From NCBI GenBank assembly GCA_014549065.1, contig JACDOX010000031.1, positions 992,001 to 1,056,000 of the forward strand: 64,000 nucleotides of DNA, written 5' to 3'. This document shows positions 12,346 to 24,671 of the stretch, in pieces. The stretch comes from Cardinalis cardinalis. Taxonomy: Eukaryota > Chordata > Aves > Passeriformes > Cardinalidae. The translations under genes were made by a program, and so were the position numbers. Each line of letters starts with the position of its first letter. The first letter of the stretch is position 1. The notes beneath the pieces were generated by a model. The model was not told the origin of the DNA and made no database searches. It was given only the letters and a program-made list of their open reading frames with translations.

Positions 12346-13942
12346 CATATATACATACCCATGCAGGCAAAATTTGTGTAATGAGATTAATGAAAATAAC
12401 AATAAATATGTTTCCAACATCATGTAGCTGGTAAAAAATGAGGATTGTATCTAGAAATGCATTAAATCTACAAAAATGGATTAATTTTAGAACATTTATT
12501 GTTATTATTTTTATTGCTATTATTTTTATTTCTAAGGCTCACTAGACTTCATTCTTTCAGACAAAAACATGCATATCAGCTTTGCAGTGGGATTGCCTTA
12601 TGGGCATAAAGCTTTGCATATTTACTGCCCATGAATCATACAAGTATGTGAAATCCAGTGAAGATTCAATTTTTCCTGCTAGATGCACCTCTAGCCGTTT
12701 AATTAAAATATGTATTATTAATAAAACTAGATTTAAGTCATATTTTTTACAGATATGACTGAAACATTAAGGGCAAATTGTTTGATACTTTCACAGTAAT
12801 TTGCTTTTAATGTTTTGTGCCTTAATCAAGGTAATCCTGGGATAAGGTTTGTACTGCTTGTGACTTCATGATATTCAGGTTACAAAAAAGAGATTTAAGA
12901 GTTTTCCAAGACAAAGTCNCATTTTGTTATGAAATTGACTTCAGATTTTTTGCTGCAGAGGGAACCTTACATATCAGCAAAATGCAATAAAATGTACCCT
13001 ACCCATTTATAAAACTCTGTTTGTTGCACAGATTGCAGTCTATTGTATCAATCTTCAGTAAATAAGTGTCAGGTTATTGTTTTATTCCAACTCTTGTGAA
13101 GCCATAGATGTCCCAGTGCCCTGCTCACTGAATTTATCTTTCATTTTCTNGTAAATGTCCCTGGATCTCCTCTAATGTACTGATAGCTGTGGTGGTACTG
13201 TGCATACCTGTTGGTAAAGGATCAATTACACTCTCAGCTTCATCTTACCCTGCCTACTATTGAATTCTGCATAATTCTGGCTGTTTGTGTCTAATGAAGG
13301 TTTTGGCAGCAACAAGCTTATCAATGACTCTTAAGAAAGATTTTCATTTTTAATTCTTAACTTCCAAANTATCTCATAATCCTAATGGAAGTGTGGCTAG
13401 TCAGAGTTTGAGAGGATATCTTCCCTAAGAAAGGGGTAAAATGTAATCAAACATATACCTCAATTGTGATAAAAATTGCAGATATGAAAGTCTTGTAAAT
13501 TTTCCAGTCAGAGAGGAAGCAGTGATTAAAGGAATAAAGGGAAGAATTTATATATTTTATATTATTTTTTTTTCTTTGGCTCTGAAGCATCACTCTATTC
13601 TGCACAAGTCTGTTGGAATTTATGGAATATAATTTCATCACATATTACTGAAATCACTGCACACCATGAAGTTTCCTGGACATTGCAGGTGTACATAACA
13701 CTTTGACAGATGAGAAAAAATACAGGGAAATCTGTGAGATGTCTCCAGAGAGAAAACCACAGCTCTGTCATGAAACCAACCTCCAGAGAACTCATTAAAA
13801 CTATAGGACAGAGGATTCCAATTTTATTTCAATTTAACTCCGAATTTTAAAATTATTGGGAAAACAGAAGTAAATGTTATCAGCAGAAACAAATTTGAAA
13901 GCCAAGAACAGAAAAATAATTTGTATTCTNCTTTTGTGTCAG
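12346..13942. other. Unique non-coding stretch, partly TTATT-rich
   Basis: The part at about 12495-12532 is a degenerate TTATT/TTTATT low-complexity tract. The rest is AT-rich single-copy-looking sequence; frames at 13447-13795 on the minus strand (64-66 codons) have no domain. Confidence 0.55.
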
Positions 13943-14165
13943 AGTTATAGAAACATAGAATGGTTTGGGCTGGATGGGCTCTTTAAAGACCATCCCCTCN
14001 CACTCCCTGCAATGAGCAGGGACATTCAGCTAGATCAGTTTTCTCAGAGCCACATCCAACCTGGCCTTGAGTGTTTCCAGCAATGCGGCACCCACTGCTC
14101 CTCTGGATAATCTGCTCCAGTGTTTTGCAACCTGCATGGTAAAAAATATCTTTCTTATAATTACA
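13943..14165 (-). mobile_element. CR1 LINE 3' end
   Basis: Minus-strand copy of the terminal 220 bases of a bird CR1 element. Reading along the plus strand, it begins with the reverse complement of the CR1 terminus (ATAGAATGGTTTGGGCTGG), continues through the familiar block on the number of guests at the 3' untranslated end (CAATGAGCAGGGACATTCAG, CATCCAACCTGGCCTTGAGT) and ends near the TTTCTTATAATTA segment. Severe 5' truncation is the usual outcome of CR1 target-primed insertion. The frames on both strands here are non-genic. Confidence 0.93.
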
Positions 14166-17100
14166 CATAGAAAGTACACTTTACATTTTTGATATACTAT
14201 TGCATCTCTGATTTTCGTAACTATTTTCTTTGATCATTTAAAGACTTATTTTATAACATAGCATATACCAAAAGAAAACCTAAAACCATATACTAGTATA
14301 AGAAATAATTTAAAAATCTTGACTAATGCCTTTCTATTAAAAGCACAAAGTTTGCTGAAATAGCCACTTAGTACAAAGCAGAAATAAATGACAAATATAT
14401 TTTCTTTTTGTTTGCCTACTTGTTTTTGGACCTCCAANTTCTCATAGTCAAACTTTTTCACANAAATGTATATTAGGAGAACCTGTATTTTAGAAAAGGA
14501 AAATCAAAGTTACTATCTAATGACTTCTGAACAGGGGCTTTAAGAAGGACTGTCATGGGAATGACAATAACATTTTAAGACTAGCAGTGCTGGCCTGACT
14601 GGTGGATCTCTGGTAAAACATTTATTTCCATAAGTGAAAAGACAGCATACACTCTCTGTGTGGATAAAATATTGTAGAATTACAGGCACCCCAAAGACAA
14701 AACCTATTCTAGAGTTACCAGTTTGATTTGTTAGTGGCAAACTGTTCTTTGCTGCAGGGAGTCACACAGTAAAAAAGCAAGACACAGTCTTGAAAATGTG
14801 AAGTTGTGGTGCAAATTAATCATAATCAGAAGTGGTGTTAAAATGATCCACATTTGTCATATAACTGTGTACACTTCACTGGTATATTAACATTGCCATA
14901 TTTTGTAAAAGAATATAAAATACTTACATGTTTTCTCAACTGACTTGTTTAAAGTAACACTGAACATGTTACATTTATATAAAACACTGCATAAATACCA
15001 TATCCACTGCATAAGTGTCATAATATTCTTAAATATATATTTTAACATTTTTGTTCTAAATTCAGGAGACATTTAATGTGTCATATCAGTTTCTATCCAT
15101 GCTGTGTTTCTGTGTTTGAATGATTAAGTTGATCTCTCATGGGTGTTCAAGGATGGTGAAAATTAAAATCTCATGCCTAACACCTTTTAAGAAATTTTAA
15201 AATAAATCTTTCATAGATATTAATTTTAGAATTTTGTTCTCATAGAGTGTTGCAAAGCAAACCTCCTTCTTAATTTTTACTTACTGCAGAAAACAGTCTT
15301 CAAAATGGACTTCTTTAGAGTACAGAATTAACATATTCCCCATTCACAAATCACCCATAAAAATCCACATTACTCTTTTAGTAGCAGTACAAAAATTCAA
15401 AATTGGATCAACCTGCAAANATTTGTGCTATACTTGAGGATCATAGTTAAACAAACAAAGTTCAATTAATTATATGTGTTCTATAGAGAATCCAAACCTA
15501 CTTTATGCTTGATCTGTCGTTGTTTAAATTAGTGCAGAAACTTCAGATCTTTGTGCCAAAGCAGTAAAAATGTTATTTTCCTACCAAATAGAGAGAAATC
15601 CATGATATCAGAAAGAGCCTATGCCATTCTAATCACACCTACCAAAGATTTTTCTNTCTGTTGATTTCTGCACTGCTTTGGAAGAGACATCCAGCTTCAA
15701 GTGCCCCTACATGAAAAATTCATGTTTTTCATGGTGAATGTAAGAATTTGATCTCCTCTATCAAGATATTTCTTCAGCAGTAGAACTTAAATACAATGTT
15801 ATTACTGAATATAAGCAAGGATTATTAATTCAAACTACTATTTATGACTTCAGGAATTGACTTTGCCTACGGATTTAGTTACAGATTTTGAAAATTTTTT
15901 TATCTCAGAACTTCTCTTTTACAATAGATCTTATTCCTATGGTTCTGGTTTTTGACACAAGTATGACATGTGAAGAATCAAACCCTACTTATCTCAAATT
16001 CATCATTCAGTTATCTGAAAACTTAGGCAGAAAAAATGAACCTTTAAACTGTACAATATTATGAGTAAAACTAGGCACACAGGATATCTCACCTTTAATA
16101 TGACTGTCAGATTTAGCAGATCTGTTTAATTCTTGCTGTTTTCCCATTTATATTTCTCCAGTACTAGTTTTAAGAAAAATAATGTTTGGTGTTTAATTTC
16201 TTTTCTATACTCTTCAACCTAACTGCATGGGAAATTGTAAGTAAAAACCAGCACAGCAAAGAATTGCTCAAAATACTAAAATGANACTGAAATACTGGTG
16301 GTGAATAATGACTACTTCTACTCCAAATGGTGTTTAGTTTTTAATATCTGCTAATAGAGGGAGAAGGTGAGGAGTAGTTGAAAGTTAGGCAGACAGAAAA
16401 CAAGTAAAATTTGGCAAAAGAAGTTTGTATTCCGCTACCTGACTACAGATATCTAGATCCTAGCAGTCCTTTCTAGATCCAGTGAAAAAAAAGAGAGGGG
16501 NAAAAAAAAGGCACTTCCAGAGTGAATTTTTCTTAAAAAGACATTTATCTTAGTTCAGGGGAACAATGCCCCAGAGTAGTTTATTCAGACACTTTGTAGA
16601 TACTTATATAACAGACATGTAGAGCCAGATGGAAAAAAAATCCTCCTTTCTCTTCATACAGGATAGAAACACCTTCATTTTATTAAATATTTTTAAGTAT
16701 TTTCTTTACTGTGAAAAAAAGGAAAGACAGACTCTTTCTCTCACCATAATCATTCACATCTGGAAATACAGGAGAGAGCAGCTGCCAAGAAANTCTTTGC
16801 TGGGACAGAGAAAACCTCTCCCTCTTCCAAGGGAGGAGTGGGTTTCTCACAGCTGTGTTTTGGGTTTTGTGCAGTAGTCCCCGTAGCTCATTTCTCCTTA
16901 AGCAGAGCACTGCTGAGAGGGCAGGCTCCACCACGAGGTCAGCTGGCCGCTGGGGCTGTGCCATGGGTCAAGGACTAAAGTGGTGCTGGTTGCTCATGTT
17001 CAGTGATCAGAAGGCATCTGCACATTGCTGGAGAGGTGTCGTGCTGCTACTGATCACCCATGGGTATTGGCAGTGAGTNCACAAATCAATACACATGCCA

Positions 17101-18119
17101 TTTCTCCCTGCACAGCAAATCTTATTGCACTGCTTTCGAATCCCTGGGAGTGGTTTAAAAGTGGTTTAGAACCAATTCACAGCGGGAAAAACNGCTAAAT
17201 AGAACATACTTCTGGTAAAATCAAAGAATGTCCACTCCAAACATTCCTACACAGAAAAAAAACAAACTGTCCCATCAATAATAGAACTAATAAGTGTATT
17301 TTCCATTGGTTTGTTTTCTGTATACAGCATAGCTTTCTACTGCAATAATCTTCTGTCCAGGTGACACTGACCATAATACCTGATCTGTTCCTCACACAGT
17401 GACAGCTCTNGAGTGACCTCAGCTCCACATTGTGCCCAGCCTCCTTGCCAAAGCACTCTGTGATTGCCTCATAAGTCCTGCTGGAGGAGCATAAGATTCA
17501 TCCCTCAGCTCTTTGTGTGCATTGTACATTCATGCTTGTTCACTGATCCAAAGCTAAAGTACATATGGCTCTCTGTTCCTTTGTGGGTGGATTCCTCCAT
17601 TATTCCTACGTCTCTTTTCTCACTGTATGAAAACTAGCATATTAATTACATGATTTTACATACTTGAACTTAGATTCAAATATCAGAGGCCAGCTGAAGG
17701 ACAAATTTTACATTAACACATAGCAGAGCGTTCTCCTGGGAGAATGGGCAGGGCATTGAGAGAGTTCTGTGGGATGTCTGGTTACCACCTTTTTATCTTT
17801 TNCTACCATTCTCTTCAGCAGAGCCATTCTCTACCTGTCCCTTCCCAGTCATTGACTCAAAAAGAACAGCTTTCCATGGGCTGACAGCCCTTTCCATGGC
17901 TTCCTTATGCTGAGTACAANAGTTTCAAGGAGCAGTCATTAGGGCTAAATTCAGTTTTGTCTGTGGAGCTATGGAAGCACTATGAAGCGTGCTCACAATG
18001 ANATTCATCTGAGCAGAAGTAGACACCTGTTGCCCTTACAGTACAAGAGCTCTATTGTCCTTATATTGCAAAGGTTCCATGTTCCTAAAGTTTTGCACCT
18101 CCTTGATGTTTTCNTGNAG
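14166..18119. other. Unique AT-rich non-coding stretch
   Basis: Nearly 4 kb with no gene or recognised repeat. The part 14750-16300 is especially AT-rich. The segment 16850-17060 is GC-richer than its surroundings and holds overlapping frames of 73-93 codons on both strands, none with a recognisable domain. The segment 17800-18119 may belong to the LTR-like repeat that follows. Confidence 0.5.
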
Positions 18120-18300
18120 GCAGCTCCTCTAGGCACTGACTCTTCCTTCTTCTCACAGCAGCCAACTGACTCCAGCTCCCTCAACCAACCAATCCACTTT
18201 TATAACACTCTGCTGATTGGCTACAGGTGTGGCCTGTTAACATCAGGCCTGCTCCTAATCCTTAGTATTTGNCTCAGTTGCANTTCTTTAGGGGGTAAGA
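18120..18300 (-). promoter_or_regulatory. LTR-like or promoter-like block with CCAAT and TATA motifs
   Basis: On the minus strand, GCCAATCAGC (18212-18221) is followed eleven bases later by TATAAAAG (18197-18204), a strong TBP-type box; a second CCAAT lies on the plus strand at 18189-18193. The inverted repeat GGCCTG/CAGGCC spans 18231-18249. Four Ns fall within about 170 bases, as is common in multi-copy sequence. The organisation resembles the promoter region of an endogenous retrovirus LTR, but no LTR ends, target-site duplication or primer-binding site could be found. A genuine cellular promoter is an alternative. The 129-codon plus-strand frame through it (17982-18371) has no domain. Confidence 0.3.
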
Positions 18301-18730
18301 TTACTTTCTATATTTACTTTATTTTCTATCCCCCTACAGATACCCACAGATACATAAATATGAGACAGTGACTGTAGGCTTCCCACATATGGAAATAAAT
18401 CAGTGTCATTATCTTTATTCTAATGACAGCACCAAAAATTATCTGAAGTACAGAAGTCTGGGGGTAACTGTTTTATACTAATGGCTCTGAGGTGCCAGTA
18501 AAAGTCACTTGCAAATTTAGATAGCAGGAGTTCAATCCTGACTGCCTTCAATTCTTGTACAGGCAACCTAAACTGAGCCCGACGCCCAGGCAATTAGATC
18601 CAGGCATGGATCTAATTTTCCTTTGTGGCAGGTGATGCAGGAGACCTCTTAGGAAGAAACTCCAAACCAATTTTTCTGACTAGTACTGGCCAGGTACCAT
18701 CTCTTACCTTGAAAATACTTCTGAGAAGCA
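18301..18730. other. Unique non-coding stretch
   Basis: Nothing recognised between the LTR-like block and the next CR1 piece. Confidence 0.5.
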
Positions 18731-18908
18731 GAATCACAGAGTCACAGAGTCATTTAGGCAGGAAGGGAGCTCAGGAGAAAATCTAGGTAAAACCCACTGC
18801 TCAAGCAGATTCACAAGACCATCTTGCCCAGGATCATGTTTCTCCTCAGGTGGAGACTTCAATGTCACTGGAGAACTTGTGTTAGTGTTTGACCACCATC
18901 ACAGCAAA
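18731..18908 (-). mobile_element. CR1 LINE 3' end, diverged
   Basis: Minus-strand CR1 terminus. It opens with AATCACAGAGTCACAGAGTC, two decayed copies of the terminal octamer-type repeat, then the TTTAGGCAGGAAGGGAGCTC segment, a TGCTCAAGCAGATTCAC segment, a TTGCCCAGGATCATGT segment and a final TTTGACCACCATCACAG. These blocks occur in this order in CR1 3' untranslated regions. Divergence is higher than in the copy at 13943, so this is an older or different subfamily. Confidence 0.8.
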
Positions 18909-20085
18909 CATGTGTTAGGCTAACATGTTATATTAGAAGATCTTAAACTNTAATTAATTTGGGGCCTAAAAGGAAATAAAGGAATTGTAGTCTGATTTTT
19001 TTTTACAGGGAATGCAAAAGAGCAGCAGATATCTGTTTATTATTGGCTCAAAGTTTTAAAATGTGCTGCTGAAAAGAGTAAGAAGACTTTAACAGAATTT
19101 CCTGAGACAAAGAAATTCACATTGTCATTGAATTCACAGCCTCGAACACTTCCAAACTTGGGCCATCCACTTCAAAGGAGAGAAAGAGTGGTAGTTCCAA
19201 GACCTTAGGTTTCCATCCAGAGCCTGGCCATGTGTGTTTCACTAGCATGTGGCTTCAACAGGTTGTTTTGATGATGCAGAGACAGGTGTGCCTCCTTCCT
19301 AAGGATATGTCTGTGTTTCCTGGATCCAGAGATTCCTTTTGCCACAGCTTCTGTTCAGGACTGCCTGTTCTTCATGTGTCCACAACTTGCAGTGTTTCCA
19401 GGGGTAAATCATTACAAAGATGGGTCCAGCCCAGTTTTCTGCCAGTAGATGCAGGTTTAAATCTGTCACTTACTACAAACATTGCAGCAGCTCTTACTGC
19501 ACTCATCTCTGGACCGAACAGTTTCAATCAAAGAATCCTGAACTTTTTGCTGTATTTCCTTGTGTCTGACATTTTCTGGTTTTTCATTCCCTATTGTAGC
19601 TAGGAATTACTCAAAACTGAGTTTACTTGGCACTTGTTTGTGTGTTTGTTTGTTTGTTTATAGAGTAACATGGTAGAAATTCTTGTCCTGTTAGAAGTGT
19701 TGATGTGCAGAATTGATGACTAAAAGGTCATCTGCTCTCCTGAGGTCACTGAAGAAACATCCACACCAAAGGAGTAAGGGTTCAGTTCTACAAAATCTTG
19801 GAATCTGCTCATTCCAAGATGTTAAAACCTTTCTCTGGTGAATGAGCCCTTATATCCTGTTATGTCACTGGCTATAGCATCATTCTGCAGTCCAGAGCAA
19901 GATTTACAATTTCCAGAAGATTAAATTAACTTTCCACACATAAGAGTTCAGGGGCAATTGATCATTGAGCATGTGGAGGTTCCAACATTTTGGTTTTCCT
20001 TTGTTTGCCCTCACTAGGAGGCATAAACATAAATAAGAATTATAAAAAAAATACTTTTCGACGAGAAGTGCTGAAAACAGAAAGA
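18909..20085. other. Unique non-coding stretch with a short (TTTG)n run
   Basis: No gene recognised. A (TTTG)n/(TGTT)n run lies at 19634-19660. The 123-codon plus-strand frame at 19232-19603 is Ser/Leu/Cys-rich, with no signal peptide, domain or conserved spacing that I can identify. Confidence 0.5.
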
Positions 20086-20141
20086 GTACACTGCAATAAT
20101 GGAAATACATCAGGTACACTGCAATAATGGAAATACATCAG
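20086..20141. repeat. Perfect tandem duplication, 28-base unit, two copies
   Basis: The 28 bases at 20086-20113, beginning GTACACTGCAATAATGG, are repeated exactly at 20114-20141. There are no mismatches, so the duplication is recent, polymorphic, or an assembly artefact. The unit is not part of a longer array. Confidence 0.97.
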
Positions 20142-23100
20142 GTTAATGTCATTTTTAGAGTCCTCACAGAAAAACCTGGACAGCTTTAAAAATAAATAAA
20201 TAGAAATTTGTTTTAGAAAGAGGATCTTAACTATAAAATCATCCCTGTGTTATCAGAGAATGACAAATCCCCCTAGTAAATGCCCAGCTTTATATTTCTT
20301 TAATAGTTGGAACTACTGAAAAGCCTGANTTGGGTCAGAGTGCTTTTAACCTGGCTGAAAAAATCTAAAGATGGGATTGTTCAATTCTATCAATTCTTCA
20401 TTTCCTATTACCAGAAATCCTGTTTGGGGGTTTCAATAAATGAAAGGTAAAAAGATCACGAGGCAACACTGAAGCAGGTAAATATTGACAGATACAAAGC
20501 ACATACCAGTGTCCTACTGAGACTTAAAACTGCCTGCGCTGCTCAGGGACCAAGTCAATCCTGTGGATGGGAGCTGTCAGGGTAAAACTTTCANAGTTTT
20601 CTCATTTTTGCTGTATAAATGTGTTCCTTCTATTAGATTTCTTTATCCCTTTTAGCCTTTCTAAATGACAATTAACTCTGCCTACCCTATCAATAGTAGG
20701 TAATTTATTTGTTTTTACAGCTGAGCCTGACTGCCATTGATTTTATTGGAGTAATTTGCTGGAAATGATTTTTTAATGTTAGATTTATTACAGAGGCACT
20801 TCATTGTCCGATAAATGAAGTAAATTGTGTTTTAAAAGTAGCAAAATTAAAGAACCACTGAAATTTGAATGAGTTTTTTACAAGCGTATTAGCTCAAAAG
20901 GTCCCTTATGCATCTCTTGTANGGACTCCAGTTTGCACACAATATATTTTATTCTGGCCTTGTGTGGGCTCCCAAAAGCACAAGCCTAAACCACACAGAA
21001 GCAGACCTGGGTGCAGTAGTGACTCAGAGAGGGATTGTGCCCTCTCTGCTCACTCAACTGGTACTGTGTGAATTCATCCAGTTCAGTGGGACTGATATTC
21101 ACTACAAAGAAAGATATTGAAAATGAGCCTTCTAATTTATTGATGTATTTCTCCCTTTACTGGCTGTCTTCCTCAGTTTCCAAACCTCTTGCTTACTCTG
21201 TTGTAACCAGCTGCAGNTGGGAGTAGGATTTGTGACTTGCTCACCTTTTAGATCTGCTCTCTGTAGTGTTTCAATTGCTGTGCATAAAGATGCTGCAATC
21301 CATCCTGGAGAACAGTAAATTACGGATTATCACCTCTGCCTCTCAGTGCAGTTTACAGTAAGATCTTTAGCTGAATGTCACATAAGTTTCCATTGTATTT
21401 AGAGTGAAACAAAAGGATTTGTTTTGTTGTGTGCACTTCACTTTTCAGGCCTTTTTATGTACTGAAAGAGTGGCTGCACTATGCTGAGCTAAGCAAAGGA
21501 CGTTGTCAAGAATTCCTTCTGAGGCACAGCCTCTCTGTGCTGTGCCAATGAAGAGCTCTGCCTTCAAGACATGATTGCAGCACTGCAGGATGGACAGTGG
21601 TGCTGAGCAGTATTGGCATATCTTGCGCTCCAGCCTAACATCTCCCTCCCACTCCCGTCTCTGCACTGTGGGACAAACACCTGACATTTGCTGCCACCGT
21701 ATTGTTCATGCCACTTAGTAAAACTGGTGTACACATAGCTTTTATCTGCCTTGTTTATTTAAATTCCAAGCTCTTTAGCACAGGGGTTGTCTGCTAATAT
21801 GTACATGTGCAGTGTTTAAAATGCTGGACACAAAAAGTGAAGGGACACCTTTCGATTCTTTGTGTGTGCACTACCAGGATATAACATTACTATTAATAAA
21901 AGCAATAATCATATTATTGTAAGAATGGCTGCAATTATAACGACTTGAATGAACGTGAAANGCATGTCTTTTCTAAATTTGCACATTTTTGTTTACTTGC
22001 AAGTTGATTTACATTTCTCAAGGCAGATTGCAAAAGTCAGTCTTGTAAAAGCTGTATTTGGACAACCAAATAAAAATACTGTGTCAGCATTCACAGTGCC
22101 AGTTATTCAGACAGGGTCCCGAGTGGTCTAAATACTAATTTTTTGCAGTGGTCAAAGATGCCATTTAGAGTTGAAATTTTCTCTTGACCAGGTGTCTCTG
22201 AGACCTTTATGTGGCCCTCCAAAACAGGGAGTCCTCTTAGTACCCCACTACAGCTTTTTTGTTCACCTGGCTCCCAAGCCAGCATAATTCCCCTCAAACA
22301 GAAAACTGATGCCCATGTGTTTTACAGATAGAATTGAATCTGAGCAGGCTGGACCTGAGGGAAATGCCAGCGCTAGTGAGAGCTGGCTGTTTCTCTGCAC
22401 TTCTGAAAAGGATCATATGAAAAATTAAATCTCAGGTTTCATTTGAGAATAAGGGATTCAAATGTCTGATATTTTCAATTTGAACAAAGACTGTGAAACA
22501 GCATCCCAATTGAGTGTGTAAACCATTGGAGTCACAAACCTCTTGCTGATCTGAGAAAGNAGAAACAGTTGGTTTTTTAGGTGTTGTGCTCTGGACATAC
22601 ATGCCTCTGATCTATAAGTGACTGATGAAGTTCTTGACCTCCACATTCTACTTTGCACTTCTTCCAGGTTAGATTGGACATCTTTCTGCTCATTTTTCTA
22701 CTGAGGATCCTTGGTATGAGTCTCTAGCTGTCTGGATGATGCATAAAAGTAAACTTTTATTTCTGACTGACTTGTCTGCTGCTCTATCAATGCATCTGGA
22801 AGAATTGTGTGCTCAGTACTTTTGTAAATAAGGTGACTCTAACACTGAATTTGACTTGACCCTTGATAGGAATATTTTTAGNTTTTTCAGGTATTCATTA
22901 AAAGAAAAAAAAGCAAAACTATGAGGACTACCTGCACAATAGGCAGGACTTTTGCTATTTAAACAGCATTTGAAGNAACTTCCACAAAATGTATGACAGT
23001 GGTCTCACTTTGTGTCATACTATGCCTTTTTTGAATATCAAACCAGNATGTAAAGCAAAACTTAAAAATACAAAACCATGAAAATATTTTAATACAGAAC

Positions 23101-23389
23101 CTAGAGTGCTTTCCTTTNAAATTTCCTAGCTTGTTTCCTGCATCTGGTTCTGTCACTATTATTGATATAAGGAATCCATCAACATATTTTTATGGATGAT
23201 TAAGAAAGGCTGACCTTTCCTTTGCAGGTACAAATAGGTAGTTCTTCAGAGGCTGTAAATGAATGACAAGATAATTCTATCCATTTAATATTGAAGTGAT
23301 GTTGATAGTATCATTCTTCTCATGTTTGAAANGGGGAAGTATAGAGACCTTTCTCCCTCACTCTGCTCTGCTTTATGTGATGGATTTTC
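20142..23389. other. Unique non-coding stretch
   Basis: No gene or recognised repeat. The segment 21440-21690 is GC-richer and carries an 80-codon minus-strand frame without any domain. The part 20640-20860 is AT-rich and non-repetitive, with several TTAT/TAAT cores, and might belong to a regulatory block, but the signal is weaker than in the blocks called separately. Confidence 0.5.
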
Positions 23390-24060
23390 TCTCTGACTAA
23401 TCGCTGTCACATTAACCTGCACTATTTCATCCTTCAGAGCTGTCAAGATAATGACGATAATCGAAGTGGCTCATTGTAGGTAAAGGAAATTATATGAGCA
23501 AAGTAATATCATAAAACAGTGTTTAAATATTTTAATTTCATTTGTCAGGGCTGCCCCAACACTTCATTACACATATAACCATCTCTCATCAGTGGAATTA
23601 GTGCATTATTCATTACTGTTAATTATTTTCACATAATGGCTGCCCTGATATATTTAACCTCCACATTATATCTCAGATAATGGGCCTGTAAAATTGAATT
23701 GTGTGAAGAGCGGAGTTCTAAAGCTCATTTGCAGAACATCAAAGAACAAAGAAGAGAAAAAGAATTCTAAATGGGACATTTCACCCAGCTGGGGCCAAAC
23801 ATTTGTTTCTGTCTGATTTGCATACAGAAAATAGGTGGTTCAGAAGTGGTTTAACATTGTACATGCTGTCTGCTCCTATTACACAGCCAATTAGAATTTG
23901 TTAATGTCCCGAGTGTTTGAGACAACTTGCAAGCCCATCTATTGTCTGATGCTCACTGGCGATGAGCTGGAAAGTTAACAGAAGAAAGTAGACCTTTCTG
24001 AAGGACAGACCACAAAATCACACGGCATATTAAAGTGTCACATACACCACAAGTTAATAC
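23390..24060. promoter_or_regulatory. Candidate developmental enhancer / conserved non-coding block
   Basis: About 670 bases without Ns, simple repeats or transposon sequence. Motifs visible: two CTGTCA (MEIS/PREP type) at 23404-23409 and 23440-23445; an ATTTGCAT octamer (POU type) at 23816-23823; and many TAAT/ATTA homeodomain cores, dense at 23595-23640 (GTGCATTATTCATTACTGTT, TTAATTATTT) and at 23888-23905 (CCAATTAGAATTTGTTAATG). CpGs survive at 23454 and 23402 in otherwise CpG-poor sequence. Such motif density in a gene desert is typical of enhancers of developmental regulators. The motifs are seen; the function is inferred. Confidence 0.4.
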
Positions 24061-24616
24061 TCCTTTTGACAAAGGTCTGTATTATAGAAATACATTATGG
24101 AAAAGTGCTGCTCAGGAGCAAGAAGATCCAAGCCTGAGGAAATCCAGCAGTATTCTAGTAACTCCNTGGTTTTCCCTGGGACAAATTCTGTGATGCTGAC
24201 TGTCATGTAGGATGTGGAAAAGGGGGAGGAGGAGAATGCAGCATCCTGAACAAGATGGGGGGATCTGCACTGAGTGCAGCAAGCTGGGCCAGAGCCCTGA
24301 TGAACTCAGCACCACGCAGTACACAAGAAAGCAGCAGTAATCACCNATCTCTGCCCAGTGGGGCTTAGTGATGCTGAGGTTGTTGTGTCTGCATTGCTCT
24401 TTCAGAGGATGGGGAATTCCAGACTCCTTTGCCTTGCTTTACCACGTGCCTTGAATATACACCCCAACAAAGAAAAGTCAGTACAGGTGGAGGACTTTGC
24501 ATAATTTAGCATTTGAGGAACCAGCTGAATCACTAGAAGTAATTTCAGCTCCAAGCTGCAATTTAGAGGACACAGCTTGTCCACTCTGACTGCATGGATT
24601 TAACGAAATTGTTGTG
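24061..24616. other. Unique non-coding stretch
   Basis: No gene recognised. It is purine-rich around 24215-24260, where GGGGGAGGAGGAG occurs. Confidence 0.5.
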
Positions 24617-24671
24617 TTTTTTTCCCATTTAGAGGCTTATACGTATTTTCTTCTCATTTAGAGGCTTATAC
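24617..24671. repeat. Tandem duplication, 29-base period
   Basis: CATTTAGAGGCTTATAC occurs at 24626-24642 and again at 24655-24671; the T-rich bases before each copy also correspond. The intervening third of the unit has diverged by a few bases, so this is older than the duplication at 20086. Confidence 0.9.

Noticed and set aside
17982..18371. 129-codon plus-strand open frame
   Set aside because: No domain; it runs through the LTR/promoter-like block and contains several Ns.
19232..19603. 123-codon plus-strand open frame
   Set aside because: No recognisable domain, signal peptide or splice context; composition follows the local DNA.
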